A DNA stretch of 64,000 bases from Actinomycetota bacterium (GCA_018268675.1 JAFDWB010000032.1:62001-126000); one strand, 5' to 3'. Positions 1-7,547 are shown, counted from the stretch's first letter. The notes: generated from the sequence alone by a model not told the origin. Made by a program: numbers and translations.

Positions 1-271
1 TCCCACCGGCCTTGATGCCGCCCTTGGCGTTGATTTCTTCCGCGGCGATCTCGGCGCTGACTTTTTCCGCTTCCCCGTAGGCCGCGGCAGATCCCGACAG
101 CGCAGTGAGGACGCCGAAGGTGAGTTCGCCACCTTCGGCGCTCCCACCCCCCGACTGTGACCCGCTCGAGCTGCTCGAGCTGCCGCAGCCCGCCACCGCC
201 AGGCTCGCAGCGAGGAGCAACACCAGACCTACCGATACCGCGAACCACCGTGACACTCTTCTCAGATGCAT
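1..271 (-). CDS. ABC transporter substrate-binding lipoprotein, LivK type (N-terminal part)
   Basis: Only the first 90 codons lie in the window; the gene runs off the left edge. The ATG at 271 follows a good ribosome site (AAGGAG). The product opens with a positively charged end, a hydrophobic stretch and a lipobox ending AVAGCGSSS, then a Ser/Gly linker. The mature start reads LTFGVLTALSGSAAAYG followed by AEIAAEEINAKGGI, which is typical of periplasmic-binding-fold receptors for branched-chain amino acids and related small acids (LivK, Peripla_BP_6). It would be a lipid-anchored extracellular receptor feeding a Liv-type ABC importer encoded to the left. The neighbouring tautomerase, acyl-CoA ligase and RidA-fold genes suggest an aromatic or organic acid substrate, which is inference. 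Confidence 0.8.
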   Translation of the reverse strand, partial: MHLRRVSRWFAVSVGLVLLLAASLAVAGCGSSSSSSGSQSGGGSAEGGELTFGVLTALSGSAAAYGEAEKVSAEIAAEEINAKGGIKAGG

Positions 272-326
272 CGACGCTCCTTCTCGAATCGAGCAAGCGA
301 GTGGCTTGCCTTGCCTGCCTTCGTCT

Positions 327-530
327 TCATGGCGCAGCCTCCCGAGACGGAATGGCCCTCCCGCCGACCGCCCACCGCCGCGGCGGGACGGGATCGACGA
401 TCACCCAGGTGAATCGGCGGAGGTCCTCTCCGTAGACCGACACGACGGCATCGGTGAGGGCCTCGAGCAACGCCCCCTCCTTGTCTGCCGTCAGCAGCTC
501 TTCGTTGATTCGCAGATTGACGAACGGCAA
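327..530 (-). CDS. 4-oxalocrotonate tautomerase family protein
   Basis: A 67-aa protein with Pro directly after the start (MPFVNLRIN), the catalytic N-terminal proline of the tautomerase superfamily. The rest follows the family: a helix (KEGALLEALTDAVVSVYG), then FTWVIVDPVP and a terminal WAVGG hairpin. Members interconvert enol and keto forms of unsaturated dicarboxylates in aromatic degradation. The start is TTG at 530, preceded by a strong GAGGAG site. It lies about 55 bp upstream of the binding-protein gene on the same strand, probably one operon, and is divergent from the acyl-CoA ligase. The exact substrate is not evident. Confidence 0.82.
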   Translation of the reverse strand: MPFVNLRINEELLTADKEGALLEALTDAVVSVYGEDLRRFTWVIVDPVPPRRWAVGGRAIPSREAAP

Positions 531-622
531 CTGTCACTCCTCGATCTCTGACCAGCTTCCGAAGCCCCGGCGTTCGGCCTCACGGCCGCGAACGAAGTGC
601 TCCCCTCCATGCGCCGCGAGAA

Positions 623-642
623 TAGCTAGCGAGCGCTAGCTA
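623..642. promoter_or_regulatory. 20-bp perfect palindrome, likely repressor operator
   Basis: The arms TAGCTAGC and GCTAGCTA are perfect inverted repeats separated by GAGC. The site sits in the 176-bp divergent region between the tautomerase and acyl-CoA ligase genes, so one bound dimer could control both directions. Size and symmetry fit TetR- or MarR-family operators. No such regulator gene lies in the window, so the protein is unknown. Confidence 0.55.
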
Positions 643-706
643 GTCAACTGGAAATTTCGGCGCTACGATCCTCGCCATGGAGAGACCTGAGCCGGGGGCG
701 AGGTCG

Positions 707-2260
707 ATGAGCTTCGATCCCCTCACGCCGACCAGCTTTCTGCGCCGCTCGGCGCTCGTCTACCGCGACCGACCGGCGGTCGTGGACGGCGATCTCGATT
801 GGAGTTATCTGGAGCTGTGGGAGCGGTCCGGCAGGCTCGCCGGCCTCCTCCGGGCCGCTGGGGTCGGCGGGGGCGATCGCGTCGCCGCGCTCGGATCGAA
901 CTCACAGCTGATGCTGCTGGCCCACCACGGGGTACCGCTGGCGGGCGCGATCCTGGTCCCGATGAACGTGCGGCTCTCGGCGGTCGAGCTCGCCTACATC
1001 GTCCGCCACAGCGGCGCGCGGGTGCTCCTCTGCGACCGGGAGCTTTCAGCCCTCGGGGCCGAGATCGCGGCCGCGACCGGCATCTCACTGTTGACCGAGG
1101 ACGAGGTGGAGGCCGGTCTGCCGGATTCACCCGCCTTCGAGAACCCGGTGGCCGACGAGCGGCTGCCGCTCTCGATCAACTACACGAGCGGCACGACCGG
1201 GAGGCCCAAGGGGGTCGTCTACCACCACCGCGGCGCCTACCTGCAGTCCCTGGCGATGGCGTTTCACCTGGGGCTCCGGGCCGACAGCGTGCTGTTGTGG
1301 ATCGTCCCGATGTTCCATTGCCACGGCTGGTGCCTGACCTGGGGAGCCACGGCGGCGGGCAGCCTGCACGTGTGCCAGAGGCAGGTGGACGCAGGCGAGA
1401 TCTGGCGACTGATCCGCGAGCGCGGGGTCTCCCACGCGGCGGCGGCGCCGACCGTGCTCACCGCGATCGCGGCCCACCCGGATGCCGTGGCCGACCCGAT
1501 GCGCCGGCCGATCAGGATCGCCACCGGTGGATCGCCCCCGTCGCCGACCTTGCTCGCGCGGATGGCGGAGTTGAACGTCGACATCACCCACGCCTACGGG
1601 CTGACCGAGACCTTCGGACCGGTGATGCTCTGCGACTGGCACCCGGAGTGGGACCGGCTCGACGGCCAGACGCGCGCCAAGCTGAAAGCGCGGCAGGGCG
1701 TCGGGAACGTGATCGCGGAACAGCCGAGGATCGTCGACGAGGACGGGGTCGACGTGCCCGCCGACGGGGAGACGAGCGGCGAACTGGTACTGCGGGGGAA
1801 CGACGTGATGCTCGGATACTTCGAGGATCCCGAGGCCTCCGCGGCGGCGCAGCTCGAGGGCTGGTTCCGGACCGGCGACGTCGGCGTCATGCACCCCGAC
1901 AACTATGTGGAGCTCCGCGACCGAAGCAAGGACGTGATCATCTCCGGCGGCGAGAACATCGCCTCGGTCGAGGTCGAGCAGGCGATCGCCAGCTTCCCCG
2001 GTGTCCTCGAGGTCGCGGTGGTCGCGGCGCCGGACGAGCGCTGGGGCGAGCGTCCGGTGGCCTTCGTCACGGTGGCGCCGGGAGGGGAGATCGACCCGCC
2101 GGCGGTCGTCGCCCATGTGCGCGAGCAGATCGCGCCCTTCAAGGCTCCACGGGAGGTGCTCGTCGTCGACGACCTGCCCCGGACGGCGACCGGGAAGATC
2201 CAGAAGTACGTATTACGACAACAGCTATGGGGCGACCAGGAACGGAGGATCGGGGCGTGA
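707..2260 (+). CDS. AMP-dependent acyl-CoA ligase (fatty-acyl-CoA synthetase type)
   Basis: A 517-aa ANL-superfamily enzyme that would activate a carboxylic acid to its adenylate and then to the CoA thioester. Visible motifs are the phosphate-binding loop YTSGTTGRPKG (about residue 159), the A5-like AYGLTETFG, GWFRTGD (about 384), the hinge DRSKDVIISGGENI (about 404) and the C-terminal catalytic lysine in RTATGKIQK (about 494). It resembles medium- or long-chain and aromatic acyl-CoA ligases; the substrate cannot be assigned. An in-frame ATG at 677 would add ten residues, but the ATG at 707 has a GGGGGCGAGG site and its product starts like family members (MSFDPLTPTSFLRR). The stop overlaps the GTG of the next gene. 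Confidence 0.9.
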   Translation: MSFDPLTPTSFLRRSALVYRDRPAVVDGDLDWSYLELWERSGRLAGLLRAAGVGGGDRVAALGSNSQLMLLAHHGVPLAGAILVPMNVRLSAVELAYIVRHSGARVLLCDRELSALGAEIAAATGISLLTEDEVEAGLPDSPAFENPVADERLPLSINYTSGTTGRPKGVVYHHRGAYLQSLAMAFHLGLRADSVLLWIVPMFHCHGWCLTWGATAAGSLHVCQRQVDAGEIWRLIRERGVSHAAAAPTVLTAIAAHPDAVADPMRRPIRIATGGSPPSPTLLARMAELNVDITHAYGLTETFGPVMLCDWHPEWDRLDGQTRAKLKARQGVGNVIAEQPRIVDEDGVDVPADGETSGELVLRGNDVMLGYFEDPEASAAAQLEGWFRTGDVGVMHPDNYVELRDRSKDVIISGGENIASVEVEQAIASFPGVLEVAVVAAPDERWGERPVAFVTVAPGGEIDPPAVVAHVREQIAPFKAPREVLVVDDLPRTATGKIQKYVLRQQLWGDQERRIGA

Positions 2261-2640
2261 GCGTCAGTCGAGTCGCATCTGCGCACGGCAGCTACAGCGA
2301 AACGGTGAAGATCGACGGCCCGGGCGCCTGGCTGCACGTCGCGGGCCAGCTCGGGACCTCACCTGACGGTGGCGGCGCGGAGGATTCGCTGGGCATGCAG
2401 GCGGCGCGTGCGTTCGATGGCCTGGAAGCTGCGTTGAGAGCCCAAGGCGGCGATCTCACGCACGTCGTGAGCATGACGACCTATGTGACCAGCTTCGACG
2501 ATTGGGCCGAGTTGGCCGCCGTGCGCACCGAGCGCTTCCGCGGCGATCTACCGGCGAGCACCGCGGTCCAGGTGGCGGGCCTCATCGGCGGGGCAGCGGT
2601 GGAGATCGACGCGGTCGCCTTCATCCCCGCCGACGGCTAG
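2257..2640 (+). CDS. RidA-fold (YjgF/YER057c/UK114) family protein
   Basis: A 127-aa protein of the RidA fold: WLHVAGQLGTSPDG, the helix AARAFDGLEAALRAQGGD, VVSMTTYVT and the C-terminal strand AVEIDAVAFIPADG. Its GTG start overlaps the ligase stop (GTGA), so it is translationally coupled, and GGAGG lies just upstream. Classical RidA enzymes carry an Arg in the segment PAR(S/T)xV that holds the substrate carboxylate. Here the segment is PASTAVQVAG with no Arg, so imine deaminase activity is doubtful and a different binding or hydrolytic role is likely. The context points to side-chain or ring-cleavage catabolism. Confidence 0.85.
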   Translation: MSVSRVASAHGSYSETVKIDGPGAWLHVAGQLGTSPDGGGAEDSLGMQAARAFDGLEAALRAQGGDLTHVVSMTTYVTSFDDWAELAAVRTERFRGDLPASTAVQVAGLIGGAAVEIDAVAFIPADG

Positions 2641-2667
2641 CTTCGACCCAGGCGCGCAGGGCGGCGT

Positions 2668-2943
2668 TCAGCCGGCCAGCAGCTTCGCCTTCTGGTCGGC
2701 GAACTCCTGCTCGGTGAGCACCCCCTGGTCTTTGAGTTCGCCCAGTTGCTTCAGCTGGTCGAGCATCGAGGCGCCTCCCGCGGCAGGCGCCGGAGCGGCG
2801 GCGGCCGGCGCAGCGGGTTCCTGGGCGGGCGCTTCCTGGGCGGCCCACCTTTTTTCCTGGCGGCGGCGGACCCGGCCGCCAACCGCGGTCGCGGTCCCGG
2901 CGATGGCCGCCGTGCGGCCTATTCCCCTCAACAGTCCCGGCAT
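2668..2943 (-). CDS. Small SHOCT-domain protein
   Basis: A 91-aa protein. The N-terminus (MPGLLRGIGRTAAIAG) is short, basic and Gly/Ala-rich. An Ala/Pro-rich linker follows, then a C-terminal SHOCT domain (LKQLGELKDQGVLTEQEF, ending AKLLAG). SHOCT domains are short helical oligomerisation modules at protein ends; no enzymatic role is expected. The gene lies 12 bp downstream of the DUF6325-like gene and is probably transcribed with it from the box-controlled promoter at 3433-3479. It is one of three SHOCT proteins within 2 kb. Confidence 0.8.
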   Translation of the reverse strand: MPGLLRGIGRTAAIAGTATAVGGRVRRRQEKRWAAQEAPAQEPAAPAAAAPAPAAGGASMLDQLKQLGELKDQGVLTEQEFADQKAKLLAG

Positions 2944-2955
2944 CTTCGACTCCTC

Positions 2956-3396
2956 TCAGACGGTCTCGGCCGCGTCGAGCGCGGCGATCATGGCTTGGAT
3001 GGGAATGCGACCACCGGCGACCAGCTGACCGCCCGAGCGGCGCACCGCCGAGGCGAACGGCCCGGCCCAAGCGTTCTCGAAGACCAGCAATGCCGCCGAG
3101 GTCCCGGGCTCGAGGACGTCGCCCGCGGCGGTGCGATCCTCCTCGTCGAGCAGATCCGAGGATGCCCCGGCGAATACCGCGAGCTCGACGACTTCCCCAC
3201 CGACGCTCTCGATGTCAAGGAAGGTCACGTTGCCTTCCTCGTCCTTGGACAGGAACGCGAGGTCGAGGATCCTGATCAGGCCGCGGTCGACAAGGTCGAT
3301 CAGAAAGGGAGCCACCTCCCCCTTGGGTTGCCGGCCGGGCCACTCGACCAGGAGATAGTCGATCGGTCCCATCTCCTCGATGTCGTCGATGCTCAT
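2956..3396 (-). CDS. DUF6325-like small alpha/beta protein
   Basis: A 146-aa protein with the layout of the family I know as DUF6325 (related to DUF1269): MGPIDYLLVEWPG, then LVDRGLIRILDLAFLSKDEEG, LEPGTSAALLVFENAWAGPF, and a final helix ending MIAALDAAETV. No membrane segment or catalytic motif is seen. Family members occur next to SHOCT and stress proteins in actinobacteria; function is unknown. The gene at 3764-4240 encodes a distant paralogue. It is first gene of a two-gene operon whose promoter carries the 21-bp box. Confidence 0.78.
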   Translation of the reverse strand: MSIDDIEEMGPIDYLLVEWPGRQPKGEVAPFLIDLVDRGLIRILDLAFLSKDEEGNVTFLDIESVGGEVVELAVFAGASSDLLDEEDRTAAGDVLEPGTSAALLVFENAWAGPFASAVRRSGGQLVAGGRIPIQAMIAALDAAETV

Positions 3397-3432
3397 TCAA
3401 ATCCCTTCCTCGAAGCCTCCGGGTCGATCTCG

Positions 3433-3479
3433 ACGTTATGCCCCCAGGCCGGGCGTCGCATCACCCCGATCGAATGATG
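3433..3479 (-). promoter_or_regulatory. Box-controlled promoter A (21-bp box plus -10)
   Basis: Read leftward, the box at 3479-3459 is CATCATTC-GATCG-GGGTGATG, and a TAACGT -10 hexamer follows at 3438-3433 after exactly 20 bp. The geometry matches promoters B to E. The box would cover the -35 region, as expected for a class II activator. The start codon served is at 3396, 36 bp downstream. The box could also affect the rightward gene at 3547, but no TAnnnT is found at the matching distance on that side. Confidence 0.7.
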
Positions 3480-3546
3480 CATCGCCCTCCCAGGTCCGCT
3501 TGGATCGATGCCAGGGCCCGATCCAACGGAGAGGAGGAGAGAGGTC

Positions 3547-3771
3547 TTGCGAAGATCGAGGCGGCTGTCGCCCACCTGGATGCTGGAGGCAAGCGGAAGC
3601 GCGGGCCGTCAGGGCTGTCCGCCACCGGCGCTACCACGGGCCCCACGGATGTGCCTCGACCGCGCGGAGGCGCGGATCGAGGCGCTGGCCAAGCTGAAGG
3701 CGCTGTTCGACTCCGGCGTGCTGACCCGACAGCAGTTCGTCGACGAGCGTGAGCGACTGCTTGATGGATGA
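3547..3771 (+). CDS. Short SHOCT-domain protein (start uncertain)
   Basis: The C-terminal half is a clear SHOCT domain (EALAKLKALFDSGVLTRQQF, ending RERLLDG). The TTG at 3547 is chosen because a long purine-rich ribosome site (GGAGAGGAGGAGAGAGG) lies just before it. The stretch between is Arg- and Pro-rich and low in complexity, so the N-terminal part may be misread, or a frameshift may have replaced the original sequence. A minimal product could begin at a Met near 3649. It overlaps the next gene (ATGGATGA). Confidence 0.45.
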   Translation: MRRSRRLSPTWMLEASGSAGRQGCPPPALPRAPRMCLDRAEARIEALAKLKALFDSGVLTRQQFVDERERLLDG

Positions 3772-4240
3772 CCGCTGGGGTACGAAGGGCCCGGTCCAGG
3801 TGCTCCTCATCGGGATCGACCGCTCCGGCTCCGAGGAGATGATCGCGGCCGAGCTCCAGGACCTCGGGACCCAGACGGCGATCCGGGCCGTGGACCTGCT
3901 GCGGGTCCGGCGAAGCCTGGACGGCGAGGTGCGCAGGTTGGCGCCGACCGACCCCGGCGGACACTCCGGTCGCCTGATCGAGGCTCTGCTCTACGAGGCG
4001 GACGCACCCACCTCGGAGCGGCGGGCGAATCCGCTCGCCGCCGAGCCCGAAGAGACCCGCTGGAGCCTGGCCGAGCGGATCCCCCGCGGCTCTGCCGTCG
4101 CGATCCTCCTGATCGAGCACCGCTGGGCGATCCCGCTGCGCGAAGCCGCCGGCCAGCTCGGGGCGGAGATCTTCGGCGACGCCTGGATCCACCCGCGCGA
4201 TCTCGAGCTGGCGATCCGCCAGGCCCGGTCGGTCAGTTGA
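3764..4240 (+). CDS. DUF6325/DUF1269-like protein
   Basis: A 158-aa protein with the same plan as the gene at 2956-3396: VQVLLIGIDRSGSEE, LGTQTAIRAVDLLRV, then IPRGSAVAILLIEHRWAIPL and AEIFGDAWIHPRDLELAI. It has no membrane helix or known active site. The ATG at 3764 is preferred over an in-frame GTG at 3749 because it overlaps the stop of the SHOCT gene, implying coupled translation. With the upstream SHOCT gene it mirrors the opposite-strand SHOCT/DUF6325 pair, suggesting the pair acts as a unit. Function is unknown. Confidence 0.7.
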   Translation: MDDRWGTKGPVQVLLIGIDRSGSEEMIAAELQDLGTQTAIRAVDLLRVRRSLDGEVRRLAPTDPGGHSGRLIEALLYEADAPTSERRANPLAAEPEETRWSLAERIPRGSAVAILLIEHRWAIPLREAAGQLGAEIFGDAWIHPRDLELAIRQARSVS

Positions 4241-4270
4241 GCTCGTTGCGGCGAAGGAAGCGGGCAGGCC

Positions 4271-4663
4271 TCAGGCCAACAGCTTCGCCTTGGCACGCTC
4301 GAACTCCTCGCTCGAGATCGCACCCTTGTCCTTCAGCTCGGCGAGCTTGCCGAGCTCGTCGGCCGGCGAGGCTGCATGGGCCTGTTCGCGAACGTAGCCG
4401 TCGAACTGCTTTTTGGCGTCCGCCTGCTCTTTGATCGTCCGTTCCCTCATCCCGTTCCCGCGCACGATCAGGTAGATCAGGACCCCGAGGAAGGGCAGAA
4501 AGACGAGGAAGAAGACCCAGACCGCCTTGACGACCCCGGAGAGCTCATGGTCGCGGAAGAGGTCGGAGAGCACCGAGATCAGGATCCAGATCCAGGCGAA
4601 GAGGAGGAAGAACTCGAAGACCAGAAGGAGGCCTTCCCCGAAGTTCACGTCGGCAAGCACCAT
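4271..4663 (-). CDS. Membrane protein with PLDc_N helices and SHOCT domain
   Basis: A 130-aa protein. Two hydrophobic helices (about residues 10-34, LLLVFEFFLLFAWIWILISV, and 46-67) form a PLDc_N-type membrane hairpin; ELSGVVKAVWVFFLVFLPFL and the IYLIVRG edge are typical. A charged linker leads to a C-terminal SHOCT domain (LGKLAELKDKGAISSEEF). PLDc_N-SHOCT proteins are common small inner-membrane proteins of unknown function in actinobacteria. The gene starts 3 bp after the stop of the four-helix protein gene and shares its promoter B. Confidence 0.85.
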   Translation of the reverse strand: MVLADVNFGEGLLLVFEFFLLFAWIWILISVLSDLFRDHELSGVVKAVWVFFLVFLPFLGVLIYLIVRGNGMRERTIKEQADAKKQFDGYVREQAHAASPADELGKLAELKDKGAISSEEFERAKAKLLA

Positions 4664-4666
4664 CGG

Positions 4667-5080
4667 TCAGCCCTCCTGCCAGTTCGTGCAGAGTTGGTAG
4701 ATGAGCACGGTGTCGAGAGCGATCATCAGCAGTGCCCAGAGCGGCGCCGCCGGGAACCAGACGACCTGCATCACCGCGTTCACCCCGAGCAGGAACACCC
4801 CGGTCCAACGCGCGGCCGTGTTGCCGACCAACAGGCCGAGGCCGGTCAGCCCGATCAGGGCGCCGAGCGCGAGCTGGACCCAGCCCCAGGTGCTGATGTC
4901 GAGGACGAGCGCCCCGTGACCGCCGACGACGACGATTTCGTCGTTGAGGATCGCGGCGAGGCCCCAGATCGCGTCGAGCGAGCCGATGATCAACATCATC
5001 ACGCCGGCGAAGACGATCCACGTGCTCTTCCTGTCGCCCCCCGGCGGCGCTTCCCGCCCAAGCTGTTGTCCGGCCTCCAT
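4667..5080 (-). CDS. Four-helix membrane protein (DUF7144-like)
   Basis: A 137-aa integral membrane protein with four predicted helices: WIVFAGVMMLIIGSLDAIWG, a segment around GWVQLALGALIGLTGLGLLV, TGVFLLGVNAVMQV and ALLMIALDTVLIYQL. It resembles the family recorded as DUF7144 (name from memory). The ATG at 5080 is chosen because of the near-perfect ribosome site AAAGGAGAGCAG; an upstream in-frame Met at 5152 would place the start inside the regulatory box. First gene of an operon with the PLDc_N-SHOCT gene. Function is unknown; the regulon context suggests an envelope or stress role. Confidence 0.82.
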   Translation of the reverse strand: MEAGQQLGREAPPGGDRKSTWIVFAGVMMLIIGSLDAIWGLAAILNDEIVVVGGHGALVLDISTWGWVQLALGALIGLTGLGLLVGNTAARWTGVFLLGVNAVMQVVWFPAAPLWALLMIALDTVLIYQLCTNWQEG

Positions 5081-5120
5081 CTGCTCTCCTTTGGTGATCC
5101 GTCGACGGTTCTCGGCGCCG

Positions 5121-5167
5121 AAGATAGGAGCGCGATCTTCGCCTCGCATCATCCCGATCGGGTGATC
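5121..5167 (-). promoter_or_regulatory. Box-controlled promoter B (21-bp box plus -10)
   Basis: Read leftward, the box at 5167-5147 is GATCACCC-GATCG-GGATGATG, and the -10 hexamer TATCTT lies at 5126-5121 after exactly 20 bp. It serves the membrane-protein operon starting at 5080. The box also lies 89 bp upstream of the LAL regulator start, but rightward no hexamer sits at the 20-bp distance. The nearest candidate is TAGAGT at 5210, so any effect on the regulator gene would use a different geometry. Confidence 0.72.
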
Positions 5168-5255
5168 GCCGAAACGCGGATCCCGCCGACCGCTTTCCGG
5201 GTTACTGGATAGAGTTCCTTTACCGATCGGCGGTCACCTCCGGGGCTGCGAAGAC

Positions 5256-7544
5256 ATGGACAGCGGAAACCAGGGAGTGCCGACCACCAGACCTGTCGCG
5301 GGCATCGACCTGCGCGGGCCTGGGCGCGAGTCGCTGGTCGAGCGCGAGCGCCTCGGGGACCGGCTGCGTGCCGTGGAAACGCCGCTGGTCCTGCTCCATG
5401 CACCGGCCGGGTACGGCAAGTCGGTCGTCCTCGCCCAGTGGGCGCGCGACGACCCGCGGCCGTTCGCGTCGGTGACGCTCACCGCCGCCCACAACGACCC
5501 GGCGGTCCTCCTCGCCTCGCTGATCGACGCGGTGGAGCCGATCGAGCCCCTGCCGGAGATCGTGGTCGACACGATCAGCTCCTCGCAACCGAACCTCGAC
5601 ATCGCGGTGCCGCGGCTCGAAGCCGCCTTGCGGACGCGGCGGACGGACTCGGTGCTGGTGCTCGACGAGCTCGAGCACCTCCACTCCGAGGAAAGCCTGC
5701 GGCTTCTCGAGGCCCTGGTCAACGGCGCCGGCGCCGGCGCCACCGTGGCGATGGCGACGCGCCGCACGCCGCAGATCCATGTCACCCGCCTTCAGGCCGC
5801 CCACCGCCTCACCGTGCTCGAGACCGCGGACCTGGTGATGACGCCGCGCGAGGCCAGGGCCCTGCTGGAGAAGGCCGGACTGCGGACCGGGGCGCGGGAA
5901 CTCGACACGATCCTGAGCAAGACCGAGGGCTGGCCGGTGGCCCTTTACCTGGCGGCGCTCAGCCGCCGCTCCGGCCCCGCACAGTCTCTCCCCGACGCCG
6001 GGTTCGGCGGCGAAGAGCGCAACCTGGTCGACTACATGCGCGAGGAGTTCCTCGCCGCCGCCCCGCCCGAGGACGTCGAGTTCCTGCTGCGCGTCGCGCT
6101 GCTCGACCGCCTTTGCGGCGCGCTCTGCGACGCTGTCGTGGAGGGCGTCGGCTCGGGGTCGCGGCTGGCCGGGCTGGCCCGCCAGAACATGCTGCTGATC
6201 CCGCTCGACGGGCGCGACGAATGGTTCCGCCTGCACTCGCTCTTCGCCGAGATGCTGCGCGGCGAGCTCCGCCGCCGCCACAGCGGTGAGATCGCGACAC
6301 TGAACGGCCGTGCGTCGGGCTGGTGGGAGGCCACGGGCGACCAGCCACGGGCGATCCATTTCGCGATCGAGGCGGGCGACATCCCCCGCGCCGGGCGGCT
6401 GATCTGGGAAGCGGTGCCGGCCTTCAACACCACCGGCCGTTACGCGTCGGTCAAAGCCTGGATCGAGCAGATCGGGCTCGAGCAGGCGTCCGGCGATCCC
6501 CACCTGAGCCTCACCGTCGCCCACGGGCTCCTGGCGGAAGGCGACGGCGCGGGCGCCGCCTACTGGGCGGAGGTCGCACGGCCTCCGATCGAGGTCGGGG
6601 GCGCCGGCGCCCCCGACCTGCCGGCGGGCCTCGCGATGATCGACGCCTCACTGGCGCGCGGCGGCTCGGCGACGATGGCGGCGGCCGCGGCCCGCGCGAC
6701 CGCCTCGCTCGACGGTGACAGCCCCTGGGCCTCGATGGCCGATCTGATTGCCGGCCTCGCGGCCCACTTCAGCGGCGACGTCGGGGGCGCCCGCGAGCGC
6801 CTGTCCGACTCGGCCCGTCGGGCCGCCGTCTGGAACGTGCCGCTGATCCAAGTCCTCGCCCTGGCCCAGTTGGCACTGCTGGCGATGGCCGAGGGAGATC
6901 GGCCGAGCGCGAGGATCCTCGCCTCCCAGGCGCGGGCTCAGATCGACCGCTCCGGACTCATCGCGAGGCCGTCGATCGCGCTGGCCGTCGCTGTCTCGGC
7001 CTACGTGAACGCGGTCGAACACCGTCGCCGAGAGGCGGCGGACGATCTCGAGGTCGGCCGCGCGCTGCTCGCGCGGCTTAAGGATTTCGGGCAGTGGTAT
7101 GAAATCGAGACCGCCGCCGCCCTGGCCGCGGCGGCGGTCGGGATCGGCAACGGCGGCGCGGCCGAGCACCTCGTCGCGCTGGCCCGCGCGCGCTTCGACG
7201 ACCTTCCCGACGCGCCGACCTTGGAGGCATGGGTGCTCGAGATCGAAGCGAGCCTCGGGTCGCTCTCGGACGACGCGCTCGCCGAGCTGACGCCGGCGGA
7301 GCTGCGTGTTCTCACCCTGCTCCAGAGTCATCTTTCCTACCCCCAGATCGCCGCCCGCCTCGCGGTATCCCCGAATACGGTGAAGACCCAGGTCCGCTCC
7401 GTCTTCGGGAAGCTCGGCGTCTCCTCGCGGTACGAGGCGGTGGAGCTCTGCCGCAGCCTCGGCTTCCTCCCCGAGGATGACCGGGACGCCAGCCCGACGT
7501 CATCGCCCCGTCGGGGTGATTCCACTCCCCTGCGACGCCGGTAG
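5256..7544 (+). CDS. LAL-type LuxR family transcriptional regulator (MalT-like STAND ATPase)
   Basis: A 762-aa regulator. The N-terminal NTPase has a Walker A loop in APAGYGKSVV (about residue 48) and a Walker B strand LVLDELEHL (about 131). A long helical-repeat middle, typical of MalT sensor arms, is followed by a C-terminal LuxR/GerE helix-turn-helix (about 678-740: LTPAELRVLTLL, YPQIAARLAVSPNTVKTQV, FGKLGVSSRYEAV). LAL proteins bind a ligand, hydrolyse or hold ATP, oligomerise and activate transcription. It sits in the middle of five promoters carrying the same 21-bp palindrome and is the obvious candidate to bind it, though this is inferred from position only. The C-terminal end of the gene overlaps box E. 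Confidence 0.9.
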   Translation: MDSGNQGVPTTRPVAGIDLRGPGRESLVERERLGDRLRAVETPLVLLHAPAGYGKSVVLAQWARDDPRPFASVTLTAAHNDPAVLLASLIDAVEPIEPLPEIVVDTISSSQPNLDIAVPRLEAALRTRRTDSVLVLDELEHLHSEESLRLLEALVNGAGAGATVAMATRRTPQIHVTRLQAAHRLTVLETADLVMTPREARALLEKAGLRTGARELDTILSKTEGWPVALYLAALSRRSGPAQSLPDAGFGGEERNLVDYMREEFLAAAPPEDVEFLLRVALLDRLCGALCDAVVEGVGSGSRLAGLARQNMLLIPLDGRDEWFRLHSLFAEMLRGELRRRHSGEIATLNGRASGWWEATGDQPRAIHFAIEAGDIPRAGRLIWEAVPAFNTTGRYASVKAWIEQIGLEQASGDPHLSLTVAHGLLAEGDGAGAAYWAEVARPPIEVGGAGAPDLPAGLAMIDASLARGGSATMAAAAARATASLDGDSPWASMADLIAGLAAHFSGDVGGARERLSDSARRAAVWNVPLIQVLALAQLALLAMAEGDRPSARILASQARAQIDRSGLIARPSIALAVAVSAYVNAVEHRRREAADDLEVGRALLARLKDFGQWYEIETAAALAAAAVGIGNGGAAEHLVALARARFDDLPDAPTLEAWVLEIEASLGSLSDDALAELTPAELRVLTLLQSHLSYPQIAARLAVSPNTVKTQVRSVFGKLGVSSRYEAVELCRSLGFLPEDDRDASPTSSPRRGDSTPLRRR

Positions 7545-7547
7545 CCT
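7501..7547 (+). promoter_or_regulatory. Box-controlled promoter E (21-bp box plus -10)
   Basis: The box at 7501-7521 reads CATCGCCC-CGTCG-GGGTGATT, followed after exactly 20 bp by TAGCCT at 7542-7547. The box overlaps the last codons of the LAL regulator gene. It serves the SpoIIAA-like gene starting at 7618. Confidence 0.68.

Noticed and set aside
5147-5256. Box B as direct activator site of the LAL regulator gene
   Set aside because: No TAnnnT lies 20 bp to its right; the nearest hexamer is 42 bp away, so the geometry differs from the five promoters.
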